DNA of 64,000 nt from Hemicentrotus pulcherrimus (Eukaryota; Echinodermata; Echinoidea; Camarodonta; Strongylocentrotidae). Positions 12,871 through 23,178 of the stretch are shown piece by piece. Position numbers and translations under genes: made by a program. Each line of letters opens with the position of its first letter. Within the stretch, counting starts at the first letter, position 1. The stretch spans positions 196,013 to 260,012 of the forward strand of contig BEXV01000085.1 in NCBI GenBank assembly GCA_003118195.1. Reading direction: 5' to 3'. The notes beneath the pieces were generated by a model. It worked only from the letters and a program-made list of their open reading frames with translations, ran no database searches and was not told the DNA's origin.

Positions 12871-13319
12871 GAGGTAGCTTGTGTGGTTTTATCTTGCATG
12901 GTTAAGGGCCAATGGGCAGGGTAAGAGGAGAACCAGTTCTAAAGGTGAAGAATATTTATGACATACTGATTAGCAACATGGGAGTTATGGTCAAGTTGTT
13001 TCATCTGCTTCTCTCGGTCTCTTCCTATTTGAGATCTTGTCATCATGGTTGGTAAACTGTCATGTGTTTAACTGTCCAGTCATAAGTCAAATGAAAGAGG
13101 AAGGCACTCTTTGCAGTTATGATTTATCATGTGAAGTATTCTTTGTTCTTTTCAAATATCTTTTGAAGTAACTCATATTTATTATTATTAGGCTTTAATT
13201 GTGATTGCCGCCTTTGGTGTTTATATATTTATTTTTTAAAATATTTTTTGAATAAGGAAAATTAATTTCACCTCAAACTCGTGAAAACTAGATTGTATAA
13301 TGCATCAGCAATCACAGGA

Positions 13320-13504
13320 AATTGCCACACTCAAACCAGGTGATGTAAATGGGTACCTGGCAGGAATTAATTCCTTGAAATGCTAGAGCGTCGCAGTGGC
13401 TGCCTTGCTAAAGCCAGGGTAATAATCGGGGCAGCGCAAGGAGCGTCACAATGTGACGGACATGTGCGCTTTATAAGAAGCCACCATTATTATTATTATT
13501 ATTA
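13320..13504 (+). mobile_element. SINE-like insertion
   Basis: A GC-richer segment (GGGTACCTGGCAGGAAT, then GCGTCGCAGTGGCTGCCTTG) ends in GTGCGCTTTATAAG and an (ATT)n tail at about 13487-13504. That tail form is common for SINEs of marine invertebrates. The left boundary is uncertain and no clean target duplication was found. Confidence 0.5.
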
Positions 13505-13653
13505 TGAAGGATCTTTAAGTAATTTATTTCAACATTAGATTTTTTATTTTATTTTAAGGAATTGATTGTTAAAAGAAAAATAACTACAAAAAAAATGATT
13601 AAAGGTTATGTCAATATTGATTGTTCTCTTCTCTTTTGTCTTCATATCTTCAG

Positions 13654-13725
13654 TTTCTACGCCAAGAGGAGAATTTAACTAAAGTTGAAGGGAGAAGTAA
13701 AGAAATAGCTAATGTCATGGACATG
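13654..13725 (+). CDS. ADAM metalloprotease, catalytic-domain exon
   Basis: A 72-nt phase-0 to phase-0 exon between ATATCTTCAG and GTAAGA. It encodes the helix after the first strand (F-L-R-Q-E-E-N-L-T-K, then I-A-N-V-M-D-M), where ADAM family members have a similar 24-residue helix exon. It contributes to the metalloprotease fold but has no catalytic residues. Confidence 0.92.
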
Positions 13726-14222
13726 GTAAGATGTCATCAAGTTTTTTTAATATTTCTTATTTGATTTTGTTTTATTGTGTTTGTCTACTAATTTATTTGA
13801 TTTTTTGATATTATTAATATGTTGTTATATTTGATTTGTTCATTCATTTGATTTGATTATTTATTTATTCATTTAATTATTTATTTATTTACGTTATTTG
13901 TTTACTTATTATTTTGAGAGAGATATTAAAAGCACTCTGTTACTGCAAAGTAAAAAAGTACTGAAGATTCCATAGCAATTGAGAGGATTAGATTGAACCA
14001 AAATATATATTTGCTTTTATAATTTTCATTTGATTTCATCAGTGTTCTAAAAGTTAATTACACTTACGTAGTATATTGAGGAGTATTGCTCTATTTTTCT
14101 GAAGCACTAGATATTTGTTCTTACGGAGCATTTGCAATATCTGATTTTGGAAATGATATCAACATCATTTTAAGATGGACATATCCACTATATTCTTGTT
14201 TATAAACATCTGTTCACCATAG

Positions 14223-14392
14223 ATCTACCGTCCAATGAATGTTCGAGTAGCGCTGGTGGGCGTGGTGACGTGGAGTCAAGGAGACCGTTTTGTTGTTAGC
14301 TCCATCCCAGGAATCACAATGGGCGAGTTCCAAAGATGGAGAAAAGAAGAACTACTTCCAGATATCAAGAACGATAATGCACAGTTCATAAC
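14223..14392 (+). CDS. ADAM metalloprotease, catalytic-domain exon
   Basis: A 170-nt exon from phase 0 to phase 2 between CACCATAG and GTAAGA. The translation has the conserved core I-Y-R-P-M-N-V-R-V-A-L-V-G-V-V-T-W. This is the central strand of reprolysin-type proteases, followed by a helix with F-Q-R-W-R and the N-A-Q-F-I-T strand leading to the substrate cleft. Confidence 0.95.
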
Positions 14393-15679
14393 GTAAGATT
14401 CCCTTTAAGACCTTCAAAAGTGTTGGGCCTTGTAATAAAAGTGGGTTTGATTGTTTTTGTTACAAGTCAGATTGGAAGCATTGTGATTAGTATCTTACTG
14501 GAGTTTAGAACCTATGACTATACATTTCCAAAACCACTTTTCCATTGATTGAACATTTGCAGATAAGGTTCAAGTTGTAAAATAGCTTACATAAACACAT
14601 AGAATGTATAAAATGGTAAATGTCAGTTATTTATAAGGGGTTGGATATGTGCAAACAACTATGGGAATCAAGATCTTTATGAGTTTGTATTGACGTACTA
14701 GATGTCTCCCTGATCATGCACTGCTAAACCTTAAGTGTCACATTTTATGTAACAATATAAGCCTGATTTTGAAAAAGAGATGGATAGCGAAAATAAACTG
14801 CATCATTCTGGGTAGCAATGGATTTGCTGAATGTCTATAGAGAATGTATGACTCATTTAGCGGTCGTTTGACTGGATATTAACATTTCAGTAATTGTTTT
14901 CAACTCCCACTCAAACAGTGATAATGTTCTGCCCTTTAAAAAAAAAATCATGACAGTGGATGTTCTGCATCTCCAATTTTAACTGCTTAAAGTCAAAAGG
15001 GCACTAGCCCAGTGTTTTACATGTAGCCATGTGCATTGATGGCACTTCTGACTCTGATCAAATAATATAGGGCAATCCAACCCTTGTAACAAGTTCATTT
15101 GAATGAAAGTAGAAAATTTAAAGTAACAGAATGCCAAAAGTTTGAAATTAATCAGACCAATGATAAGAGAGATATGAATATTTGAAATAAGAAATCACTA
15201 AGTCTTTGCGAGTTGCAAATAGGCAGTTTGGTCAGTGGATATACTCTCCAGTTTGTCATGTACAAAAATACAATCCACTTTTTTTTTTCTCTTCTCCCAA
15301 GTGCCTTCTCCATTGGGGCACTACTCAAAATATATTATGAATAGCAAATTATTGTAGGTCCTCTAAAGATAAAAGATCTTCCCGAGTCAAAATGGAAAAG
15401 TTGTGCGCCACTACATCACAGAAACATTACTGATTCAGCCAATTTAAAAAGCATATACGTATAGTGATTATACATTTTTTAAATTCACAACTTTCCTATT
15501 TGTTGTCTAATTTCATTCAAACTGCCACCAGTCCACTTCTGTGAGTTTTCTGCTTTCCTCTAGAGTAGTTTGCTATCAAGGTTTAATCATTTGCCGTTGA
15601 AAGGGTTTACCTTTTATTGGAATCCGCTCACCCAGTAATACAAGGATTAATTAAGTCTTGGTTGAATCATCTTTTACAG
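14393..15679. other. ADAM intron of 1.3 kb
   Basis: AT-rich intron without a recognised repeat or gene. A poly-A run lies near 14938-14948 and a poly-T run near 15280. Confidence 0.8.
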
Positions 15680-15764
15680 GGGTGTGTCGTTTGATGGGAG
15701 CACGGTAGGGATGGCCTCGTTAGGAACAATGTGCTCTGATGAAAGATCGGGCGGAGTCAGCCAG
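15680..15764 (+). CDS. ADAM metalloprotease, catalytic-domain exon
   Basis: An 85-nt exon from phase 2 to phase 0 between TCTTTTACAG and GTAAAT. It encodes T-G-V-S-F-D-G-S-T-V-G-M-A and M-C-S-D-E-R-S-G-G-V. These are the conserved glycine-rich strand and the cysteine-containing loop just before the zinc-binding helix. The next exon must start in phase 0, which both the functional copy at 16277 and the decayed copy at 16098 do. Confidence 0.95.
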
Positions 15765-15776
15765 GTAAATATCATT

Positions 15777-15950
15777 TCTATGTCTTTTGTTCTCCCTTTC
15801 TCTTTCTTTGTCTATATTTTTATGTTTTTTTTCTCTCTTTCTCACTTTTCTTATTTCTCCTCTCTTTCTATCTCTCTTTCTCTTTGCCTCTTTCTATCTT
15901 TTCTTCTTTCTAAGCTTTTCTCTCCTTCTCCCTCCTTTATTATCTTTCTT
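15777..15950. repeat. pyrimidine-rich low-complexity tract
   Basis: CT-rich sequence (TTTCTCTTTC-type words) directly after the donor of the preceding exon. It yields long open frames of Ser/Leu/Phe in several registers, which are composition artefacts. Confidence 0.8.
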
Positions 15951-16077
15951 TTTTGGTACTTATGTTAAAATGAACTCTCCTCCTTCCAGCTGATCCTTGT
16001 TATTGGATTCTTTTAAAAATCATGAAATTCCTCATTTTTGTAAAAATTTTACATCATTTTATACATCAAGCGTTCTC

Positions 16078-16194
16078 TATTTTGCATTATATTCTAGGAC
16101 CATAATCACAACGCTTCTATAATTTCTAGCACCGTCACCCATGAGATGGGCTATAATCTAGGCTTCATTCACAATTTATCTGATAGAAAATGCT
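16078..16194 (+). pseudogene. decayed tandem copy of the ADAM zinc-binding exon
   Basis: This segment matches 16257-16369, which holds the functional exon start, at an offset of 179 bp. The match includes the last 20 intron bases and the TATTCTAG acceptor. The translation follows the true exon for about 32 codons, but the zinc-binding motif reads H-E-M-G-Y-N-L-G-F-I-H-N from 16140. The second zinc ligand is Tyr, and the Asp after the third ligand is Asn. Similarity then stops and the second half of the exon, with its donor, is missing. The two nearby GTs I examined (after 16194 and after 16224) would leave phase 1, while the next exon needs phase 2. It is most likely a dead exon, though its acceptor looks usable. 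Confidence 0.8.
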
Positions 16195-16276
16195 GTTTCT
16201 ACTTTCTGATTCTTCTATTACGATGTAATTACAACAACATAAGAATAAGCATGATCTGTTTTGCATTGTATTCTAG

Positions 16277-16422
16277 GACCATGATCGCAACGCAGCTGTT
16301 GTTGCCAGCACCGTTGCCCATGAGATGGGCCATAATCTAGGCTTCATGCACGATACCTCTGATAGAAACTGTGAATGCGATGCTCCATCCAATGTAGGCT
16401 GTGTGATGGAGCCCTCTAGTGG
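16277..16422 (+). CDS. ADAM metalloprotease, zinc-binding catalytic exon
   Basis: A 146-nt exon from phase 0 to phase 2 between GTATTCTAG and GTGAGT. It holds the full zinc-binding motif [12 protein letters not shown] at 16319-16354, with three His ligands and the catalytic Glu. C-x-C and G-C-V-M follow, the latter giving the Met-turn of metzincins. On sequence grounds the protease is therefore competent, unlike many ADAMs that have lost the motif. A decayed partial copy lies 179 bp upstream. Confidence 0.97.
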
Positions 16423-16877
16423 GTGAGTAGGTCCAGTCAGGATATGGTCTTTGACTGTCAGAAGATTGTGTTATGTTACTCATTTGCAAGAAACTACTTT
16501 CTAATCAAATGAGTGACTGAGAGCTAACTGGTCAGATATTATGTGCTATCTTACTTTCAAATTTACCTTGTGAAAATATTCATTTTACAAAAAAAAGTAT
16601 GATTTTTTTTAAAAACTGAATATTGTTTATGGGCATGGTGTTGATAATTTTCACTTTAGCAAAGCTTATACCAAATGAGGCAAACAACATACCTGTAGGT
16701 GACTTGCCATTTATTTGTACAACATTAGATTGCAGTGATATACATATACATGTAGCTTGAGATGAAGGACAATTGAGGAGCAAAATGAAATTGGCTTATT
16801 TATTGGTACTTTCGACCTTGATTGATTAATCTATGAGGAAGAAACTAGTTACCTCTTGTATCTGCCCCTCTCCACAG

Positions 16878-17049
16878 ACCCATCCCACCCACAAACTTCT
16901 CAACGTGTTCTTACACCGACCTGAAGACGTCCCTTGAGAAGGGTCTAGGAGCATGCCTCTTTGACTATCCTGATATGATCTTTGATGGACCCATCTGTGG
17001 CAACGGCTTCTTGGAGGTTGGGGAGGAGTGCGATTGCGGAACAGTAGAG
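16878..17049 (+). CDS. ADAM metalloprotease/disintegrin junction exon
   Basis: A 172-nt exon from phase 2 to phase 0 between CTCTCCACAG and GTTAGT. It encodes the end of the catalytic domain (N-F-S-T-C-S, then L-E-K-G-L-G-A-C-L-F). The disintegrin domain begins with C-G-N-G-F-L-E-V-G-E-E-C-D-C-G. The L-x-x-S-L-E-K-G pattern is closest to vertebrate ADAM12 as I recall that family. N-F-S is a possible N-glycosylation site. Confidence 0.95.
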
Positions 17050-17557
17050 GTTAGTGACATGGAAGAGTACCTGTTCATAAAGCAATAGCAATCCTATTTC
17101 AAAGCTGTTATAATTTTGTTCTTTTCTTTCTTGGAATGATTATTTTGAAAATCCACATCTTTTAGCAGCAGCCATATGAAAAGAATGTAAAAACAAAACA
17201 ATAAGAGATGTAGAGATAATAAATAAGAAAATGGTGTGAAATTTGTCGAATATGGTGTACTTTTGGTCTAGTTTTGCAAACATACAGCTGTCCATAGGTT
17301 TTACAAACAAGTGTGAATTGACATCAATTTTCCACTTACAAGGAAAGACAACTTCATATCAATTCAAAATGGTTGATACAATAGTGTTGTACTATTCATC
17401 AATCAAAAGCAAAGAAATCTAATGAAAAGTCTTGTGTTGCCTCGAAAAACTATACTTTCATCAATCAGTGTGGTACTAGTATCAGTGTCTCTGTTCTAGT
17501 AACTGTTATGAGTGCTTTTTTTAAAACACATTTTTTTACATTTTTGTGTGATTTTAG

Positions 17558-17728
17558 GAATGCTCCAATGATTGCTGTATTCCTGCTACCTGTCGTCTAC
17601 ATGAGAATGCAACTTGTGCTGTAGGAGAATGCTGTGAAGACTGCCAGCTGAAGAAGGCCGGAGAAGTTTGCAGGGATCTCAGTAACATGTGCGACCTGCC
17701 GGAATACTGCACTGGTCTGTCTGCTGAG
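17558..17728 (+). CDS. ADAM disintegrin-domain exon
   Basis: A 171-nt phase-0 exon between GTGATTTTAG and GTAGGT with many cysteines. It reads E-C-S-N-D-C-C, then C-C-E-D-C-Q-L-K, then C-R-D-L-S-N-M-C-D-L-P-E-Y-C-T-G. The last stretch is the disintegrin loop that contacts integrins. It lacks an RGD triplet, as in most ADAMs, and has the usual Cys next to C-D-L-P-E-Y-C. E-N-A-T-C contains a possible N-glycosylation site. Confidence 0.96.
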
Positions 17729-17734
17729 GTAGGT

Positions 17735-18500
17735 GTATTGGATGGAAGGATGAATATGGGATGGAGAGGAATATATAGATTAATAGATGAATCATGTATA
17801 GTGGAGAATGGAGAGATGAATAGAAGAATGAAAGGAGTAATAGGGACTGGCCGGAATGCTCCCCAAGGAGTGGAGAATGTGCATACATTGTGTGCGGGTA
17901 GGCCTGAATCTGATGACAGGGGTAATGATATATACTGCAGCTAGTAACAAAGTATTGGGCGCGTTATAAATGTGATCTATTACTATTACTATTTTTAATA
18001 TAAGGATGGATAGAGTGAAATAAAGAATAGATAGTGAGTGAAATCAAAGATAGATAGATGAAGGGATAATTAAAAAGACTGGTTAGGGGAAATTGAAGGC
18101 TGCAATTAGAAAGAGTGTAAGATATAAAGAGGGATGGAGAAATAAGTAGTGATGGAGGGATAAATGGAGAGGATGATAGGATACATGAAGGAATGATTAG
18201 GGAAGAACGAGGGATGGAGATTAACACTTGAGTAGAGATATCAGTTGTGGGATGGATGATTAATAAAAAGATGGAGAGATGAATAGAGGGGGTGGGAGAT
18301 AAAGGAAGGATGAAAGGGTGTAGGAGATATAGGGAGTAATTACTACAAGAGTGGAGGAATAGATAAAAGAATTATTTGGTGCATAAAGTGGTATGGGAAA
18401 GACACAGATGGAGGAGTAGATAGAGAGCTTGGTATTGATTGGGAATGAAGGACTCTGTTGAAGGTTCAAATGATAAATAGAGGGATTGAGGGACAGTTAG
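17735..18500. repeat. degenerate GATGGATAGA-type minisatellite
   Basis: Purine-rich repeats built from GGATGGA, GATGAATAG and GAGAGATGAATAG run through most of the left part of this intron. They are interrupted by a SINE-like piece at about 17840-17995. Long open frames on the minus strand here, rich in Ser, Ile, Pro and Tyr, are shadows of the repeat. Confidence 0.75.
17840..17995 (+). mobile_element. SINE-like fragment inside minisatellite
   Basis: A unique, GC-richer block (GGACTGGCCGGAATGCTCCC through GACAGGGGTAATGATATA) ends with TTGGGCGCGTTATAAATGTG and a (TTACTA)-type tail. It resembles a SINE 3' end and splits the surrounding GATGGATAGA-type repeat. Boundaries are approximate. Confidence 0.45.
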
Positions 18501-19444
18501 GATATATAGGGATCAAAGGTTAGAATGAGCTTTGGTGGAAAACATACAATGATGAAGAAAAAAATACAAGGTTGAAAGCAGAAAGAAATTGATTAACAAT
18601 TACTTTGTTTCTCATTCCTCAGTAGGAAGTATGATAATCTCTTATTTTCTTATCAAAAAGAGCTTCGTGCTTGGCACAGCTATGACACTATGAACCAACA
18701 AAGAAGCTCATTTTGAAATTGATCTCGATCTGTTTTGACAAACACAATCATAAATCTAAAGTTTAGGGTAGTCCAACAGATTGCGTCATCATGATTTAAT
18801 GTGGTAAACATGAAACATTAGACATCTGACTTTCAAAATATGGTCTTAAACATGAAATTTAACCATGTTTAGTTTACTTTGATTACATTATGATGACGGA
18901 TTTGATTTGGAAGTGGTATGAACAGGATGAAGGCGGAAGGAAGAGGTCGGGACTCTATTCAAGTTACAAAGAAGTGTATCCGTGGGCTGGGTTAATGTGT
19001 CATGTGACATTCCCTGGCCAAAGTTTTCGGATTTAAAGTTGAAAACAGAAGGAAAACTGTTGAACAGTTTCCATTTCCATTTGTGTTTTATTGGTTTAAT
19101 TAATAATCAAAATGTTGTGTTTGGAGACTTTGGACGAAATGTGAATCTTAGATTTACAGTGTTTATGTAAATAGTTGGTCTACAAGTTGCAAACGGCGAA
19201 GGAGAAAATAAAGATATACATGTACATTTAGAACAGGAGAAAGGGAAGTTGCAAGGGAGCAATTCATATAGACTCTAATGGGGTTTAAGGGGAAAATTAC
19301 TCGCTGACCATTTATAGAATACATGTTATGGTAAAGAAAAACCATTAAAAGTTCATTTGAAAGTCAAACAAGTCATATTTTACCAAGGATACAGCACCTG
19401 ATGTGATGATTAATTCACTAATTGATTCCTTCCTTCCAACTTAG
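18501..19444. other. remainder of ADAM intron
   Basis: Ordinary AT-rich intronic sequence up to the TTCCAACTTAG acceptor. I see no gene or clear repeat in it. Confidence 0.7.
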
Positions 19445-19562
19445 TGTCCTGCCAACGTGTACAGGCAGAATGGTCAGAAGTGTGCCAACATGGACGATTC
19501 TACCTGTTATGATGGCCAATGTTTGGCCTTTGATGACCAGTGTGAGAAGATATGGGGGCCAG
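19445..19562 (+). CDS. ADAM disintegrin / cysteine-rich exon
   Basis: A 118-nt exon from phase 0 to phase 1 between TTCCAACTTAG and GTAAGA. It encodes C-P-A-N-V-Y-R-Q-N-G, then C-Y-D-G-Q-C, then C-E-K-I-W-G-P. This is the standard entry to the ADAM cysteine-rich region, where C-P-x-N-x-Y and L-W-G-P/I-W-G-P are family signatures. Confidence 0.96.
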
Positions 19563-19873
19563 GTAAGACCAGTCATAACAGGGGTGCAGGAAGGGATTTT
19601 GTACAAGAGGGGGTATAATAAAAGTTTTTTTTTTTTTTTTAACTGATATAAAATTTCTTTAAAATGTTTAGGAACATACATGTAAGAAAGACTTTCTCAC
19701 ACGTCCTATGACAGATCTTTATTTCTTAAATGATTCCTACCAAATGATTTATACATTTGGAATGAGAAATTATGAGTCCTTCCGGTCTTGTATTGAATTA
19801 ATGCTAAGCTTCCATGACCTTTGACCTTTCCCTTTGCATACATATTATTGACATTTCATCTTTTTTTTCACAG

Positions 19874-19976
19874 GAGCTGAGGTAGCGCATGAAAACTGCT
19901 TCAATTTCAACACTCAGGGCAGCTCTTTTGGTAACTGTGGAGGGACTAGTTCATCATTCCAAGCATGCGAAAGAAG
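19874..19976 (+). CDS. ADAM cysteine-rich domain exon
   Basis: A 103-nt exon from phase 1 to phase 2 between TTTTCACAG and GTGAGA. It encodes G-A-E-V-A-H-E-N-C-F, then G-S-S-F-G-N-C-G, then a Ser-rich stretch. C-F-x-x-N and G-N-C-G are the usual cysteine-rich landmarks. In the family this region carries substrate recognition and adhesion surfaces. Confidence 0.95.
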
Positions 19977-20773
19977 GTGAGATGTTTGTTGTGGTTGGGG
20001 GGGGGGGGGTTTAGATCAAGAAAGGTCTTGATGATAATCTTGAGCTTTTGGGGGGTTTTAAGTGAAAAAAAAGAGAAGGAAAATAGGAGAGATATTGTAT
20101 TATACCATAAAGTATGAAGTTACAAGTCTATGTAAGTCATGACAATTTTGCTGAAAATAACAAAATCGAATGCACCTACCATCAGTTAAACAAGACATGC
20201 TTGTACAGGACCATATAGTTTATTAGCTAACTTTCAATTCCTTCTTTGTATTTGAATTATTTGAATTATCATCCATCTTGTAGCACACTAATTTTTGGGC
20301 AGAAAAAGATTCAAAGACTTTTGTTATCTTGACGATTATGGATTTCTTAATGAAAATGGGTCTGAATCTTTGCAAAGATTTTGCAGAAACCTGTAAGTTC
20401 ATAAAGACTAGACTTTCAAAATTCTTACATATTTCATGAATTACAAGCAATCACAAGCTTTCTTCAATAGCAGTCAGGTAAAACAAACACAATATCTACA
20501 GTAGGTTTGTGGTTGCACCATGTGTGTGTGAGAGAGAGAGGGAGGTTTGAGGAGTCCTGAAAAGGACTCTGACTCGGTAATCTTTCTTGGACTCCTCAAA
20601 CCTCCCTCTCTCTCTCACACATGGTGCAACCGCAAACCTACTGTATATCTACATCACCATGCAAGCTGACACTTACAAGCAGCATCTAAACACAATATCA
20701 TTGCGACCATAACTTCAATAATTAACTCTCAAAATAACAGTTATTGATAATATCCTTTTTGTTTTACCTCTAG
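19977..20773. other. ADAM intron with hairpin
   Basis: Short intron with a G-run near 19998-20009 and the large inverted repeat at 20494-20648. The rest shows nothing recognisable. Confidence 0.75.
20494..20648. repeat. near-perfect inverted repeat with GA/CT arms
   Basis: The left arm (ATATCTACAGTAGGTTTGTG through GAGGTTTGAGGAGTCC) pairs with the right arm (GGACTCCTCAAACCTCCC through AACCTACTGTATAT). The arms are about 60 bp each around a loop of about 32 bp, with only scattered differences. It is likely a recent foldback element or MITE. It can form a long hairpin in the pre-mRNA. Confidence 0.85.
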
Positions 20774-20972
20774 TCATGTGAAGTGTGGTAAGCTGATGTG
20801 TGTTGGAGGAAGCTCCTATCCAATCTTGAGTTCTCTAGCCAAGGCCAGTCAGGGTTATATCTGGGATGAGAACAACAATCAGCATACTTGCAAGTCTGCC
20901 TCCATTGACCTGGGTCAAGACGTACCAGATCCGGGTTATGTCGCCACAGGATCTCAATGTGCACCGGGATTC
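20774..20972 (+). CDS. ADAM cysteine-rich domain exon
   Basis: A 199-nt exon from phase 2 to phase 0 between ACCTCTAG and GTGAGT. It encodes C-G-K-L-M-C-V-G-G, a stretch ending H-T-C-K, then V-P-D-P-G-Y-V-A-T-G-S-Q-C. These match the conserved C-G-K-L/I-x-C and D-P-G-x-V-x-x-G-x-x-C motifs of ADAM cysteine-rich domains. Confidence 0.96.
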
Positions 20973-21226
20973 GTGAGTACCACAGGGATTAAATGGGAAA
21001 TTCTGAAATGAAAAGGAAAGGAGTATATAGATTGATAGTTTATGATGTATTTCTTTCACTCATATGAGGGTATTTAGAGACTGAAATACTTTGAAGTGGA
21101 TGTGCAATATTGAAGGTAATAATCAGTAATTTGTCCCTTCTTTTCTGTAAACAATAATTTAGCAATGCTTAAATTTCACAGCTGCTGTATATATTGTTTA
21201 AACAGAGAAAAATTGATAATTGTTAT

Positions 21227-21718
21227 CAGTGCTGTAGTCAAACGTTTAACCGTCCGGTATCCGACCGCCCATGGCGGATTCCGTTTTCAATTGAACGGTT
21301 TCGTTTTCCCGTTTTTTTTTTTTTTTTTAAGTTTCGATTTCTGCCCCTCCTCCTGGCAGTGTCTACCAGCTCAGTAATCGGTGTGTTGACTCACCACTCT
21401 GAAACTAGAACGACACTCCAATTCGTCTGTCATCTTGGTTTGAAAGTAATCTTTGTAATAGATCTCAATATATAGTTATAATAATAATTCATCCAATTTT
21501 TACACACGGTGTACCACAAGGTCCTAGGTCCTCTGTTTTTTATTTAAATTAATGATCTTACACATTCTTCAAAAAACAACACCTCGCAGTTAAATGAAAG
21601 TCCTTCCCACTTTTTCCCACAGATCTGGCTTGCTGCCGACAGAATTTTTTTTTTTTTTTTTTTTTATCGTTTAACCGAAAACCGTCCGGTTTTGACTGGC
21701 CATGATGTTACAGCACTA
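21227..21718. mobile_element. hAT-like non-autonomous element
   Basis: The ends are CAGTGCTGTA and TTACAGCACTA. They are flanked by 8-bp sequences ATTGTTAT (21219-21226) and AATGTTAT (21719-21726), which match at seven of eight positions and fit an hAT target duplication. Subterminal parts share CCGTCCGGT in opposite orientation. Two poly-T runs and a reverse-transcriptase relic lie inside. No transposase is present. Confidence 0.7.
21500..21580 (+). pseudogene. reverse-transcriptase fragment of a LINE
   Basis: Reading across one frameshift, the DNA encodes H-G-V-P-Q-G and then L-G-P-L-F-F-I-stop-I-N-D-L. This is the classic GVPQGS-LGPLLF-INDL block of non-LTR retrotransposon reverse transcriptases. 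Only this short part is recognisable, and a stop and a frameshift disable it. It sits within the hAT-like element, so it is either a nested insertion or captured sequence. Confidence 0.7.
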
Positions 21719-21881
21719 AATGTTATTATATCAAAAGAGGTACCCATATCCATTTTCAGCTTGCATGGATCTATGATCAGGAAGTTGCACGGTCATGAAT
21801 TATATCTTGATTGCATTAATTTTATTGAATATGTTGCATATTAATGAAGTTTTTTTAATGATTTTGTTTCTTCCTGTACAG

Positions 21882-21959
21882 GTATGCAGTGACTTCCAAT
21901 GTCAGAATATATCATCTCTCAACATCAGGGCATGTCCTCATAACTGCAATGATCATGGG
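21882..21959 (+). CDS. ADAM end of cysteine-rich domain / start of EGF-like segment
   Basis: A 78-nt phase-0 exon between TTCCTGTACAG and GTAAGA. It encodes V-C-S-D-F-Q-C-Q-N-I-S-S, then C-P-H-N-C-N-D-H-G. C-x-x-x-x-C-Q-N is the typical end of the ADAM cysteine-rich region, and C-x-x-x-C-x-x-x-G opens the EGF-like repeat. N-I-S is a possible N-glycosylation site. Confidence 0.95.
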
Positions 21960-21989
21960 GTAAGAAGCCAATACGTTTGTTTATAGTAT

Positions 21990-22190
21990 CTGGTCGTATT
22001 CGTGTCCGTCCACATGGGCTTATCCTCCATGACCCCATAGCCTATGGCTCTATAGTTCGATGGTCCATGATCTAATAACACCCCACTGTGTGATAAAGTG
22101 GGTTTGTCCTTTGTAGTCCCATGGTCTTATGGCATATTGATCCTTGGTTCTTAGTTCCATTGGTCTATTATAACCAAACCATAATGCATT
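21990..22190. repeat. degenerate short-period repeat of CCATGGTCTTATGG words
   Basis: The intron start contains many variants of CCATGG, CTATGG, TCCATGATC and CCATGGTCTTATGG within 200 bases. They look like a decayed short tandem array. The repeat unit is not regular enough to define. Confidence 0.35.

Positions 22191-23178
<988 letters not shown>

Larger units (their letters stand above)
7399..13653. other. ADAM intron of 6.3 kb
   Basis: Phase-0 intron. Contains a hairpin repeat (8284-8438), a poly-T/poly-G run near 8605-8632, two tandem arrays (10880-11310 and 12145-12870) and a SINE-like insertion (about 13320-13504). No coding sequence recognised. Confidence 0.8.

Noticed and set aside
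16146..16340. Open frame running from the decayed exon copy into the real exon
   Set aside because: The 179-bp offset shifts the frame, so the second half is out of register with the protease.
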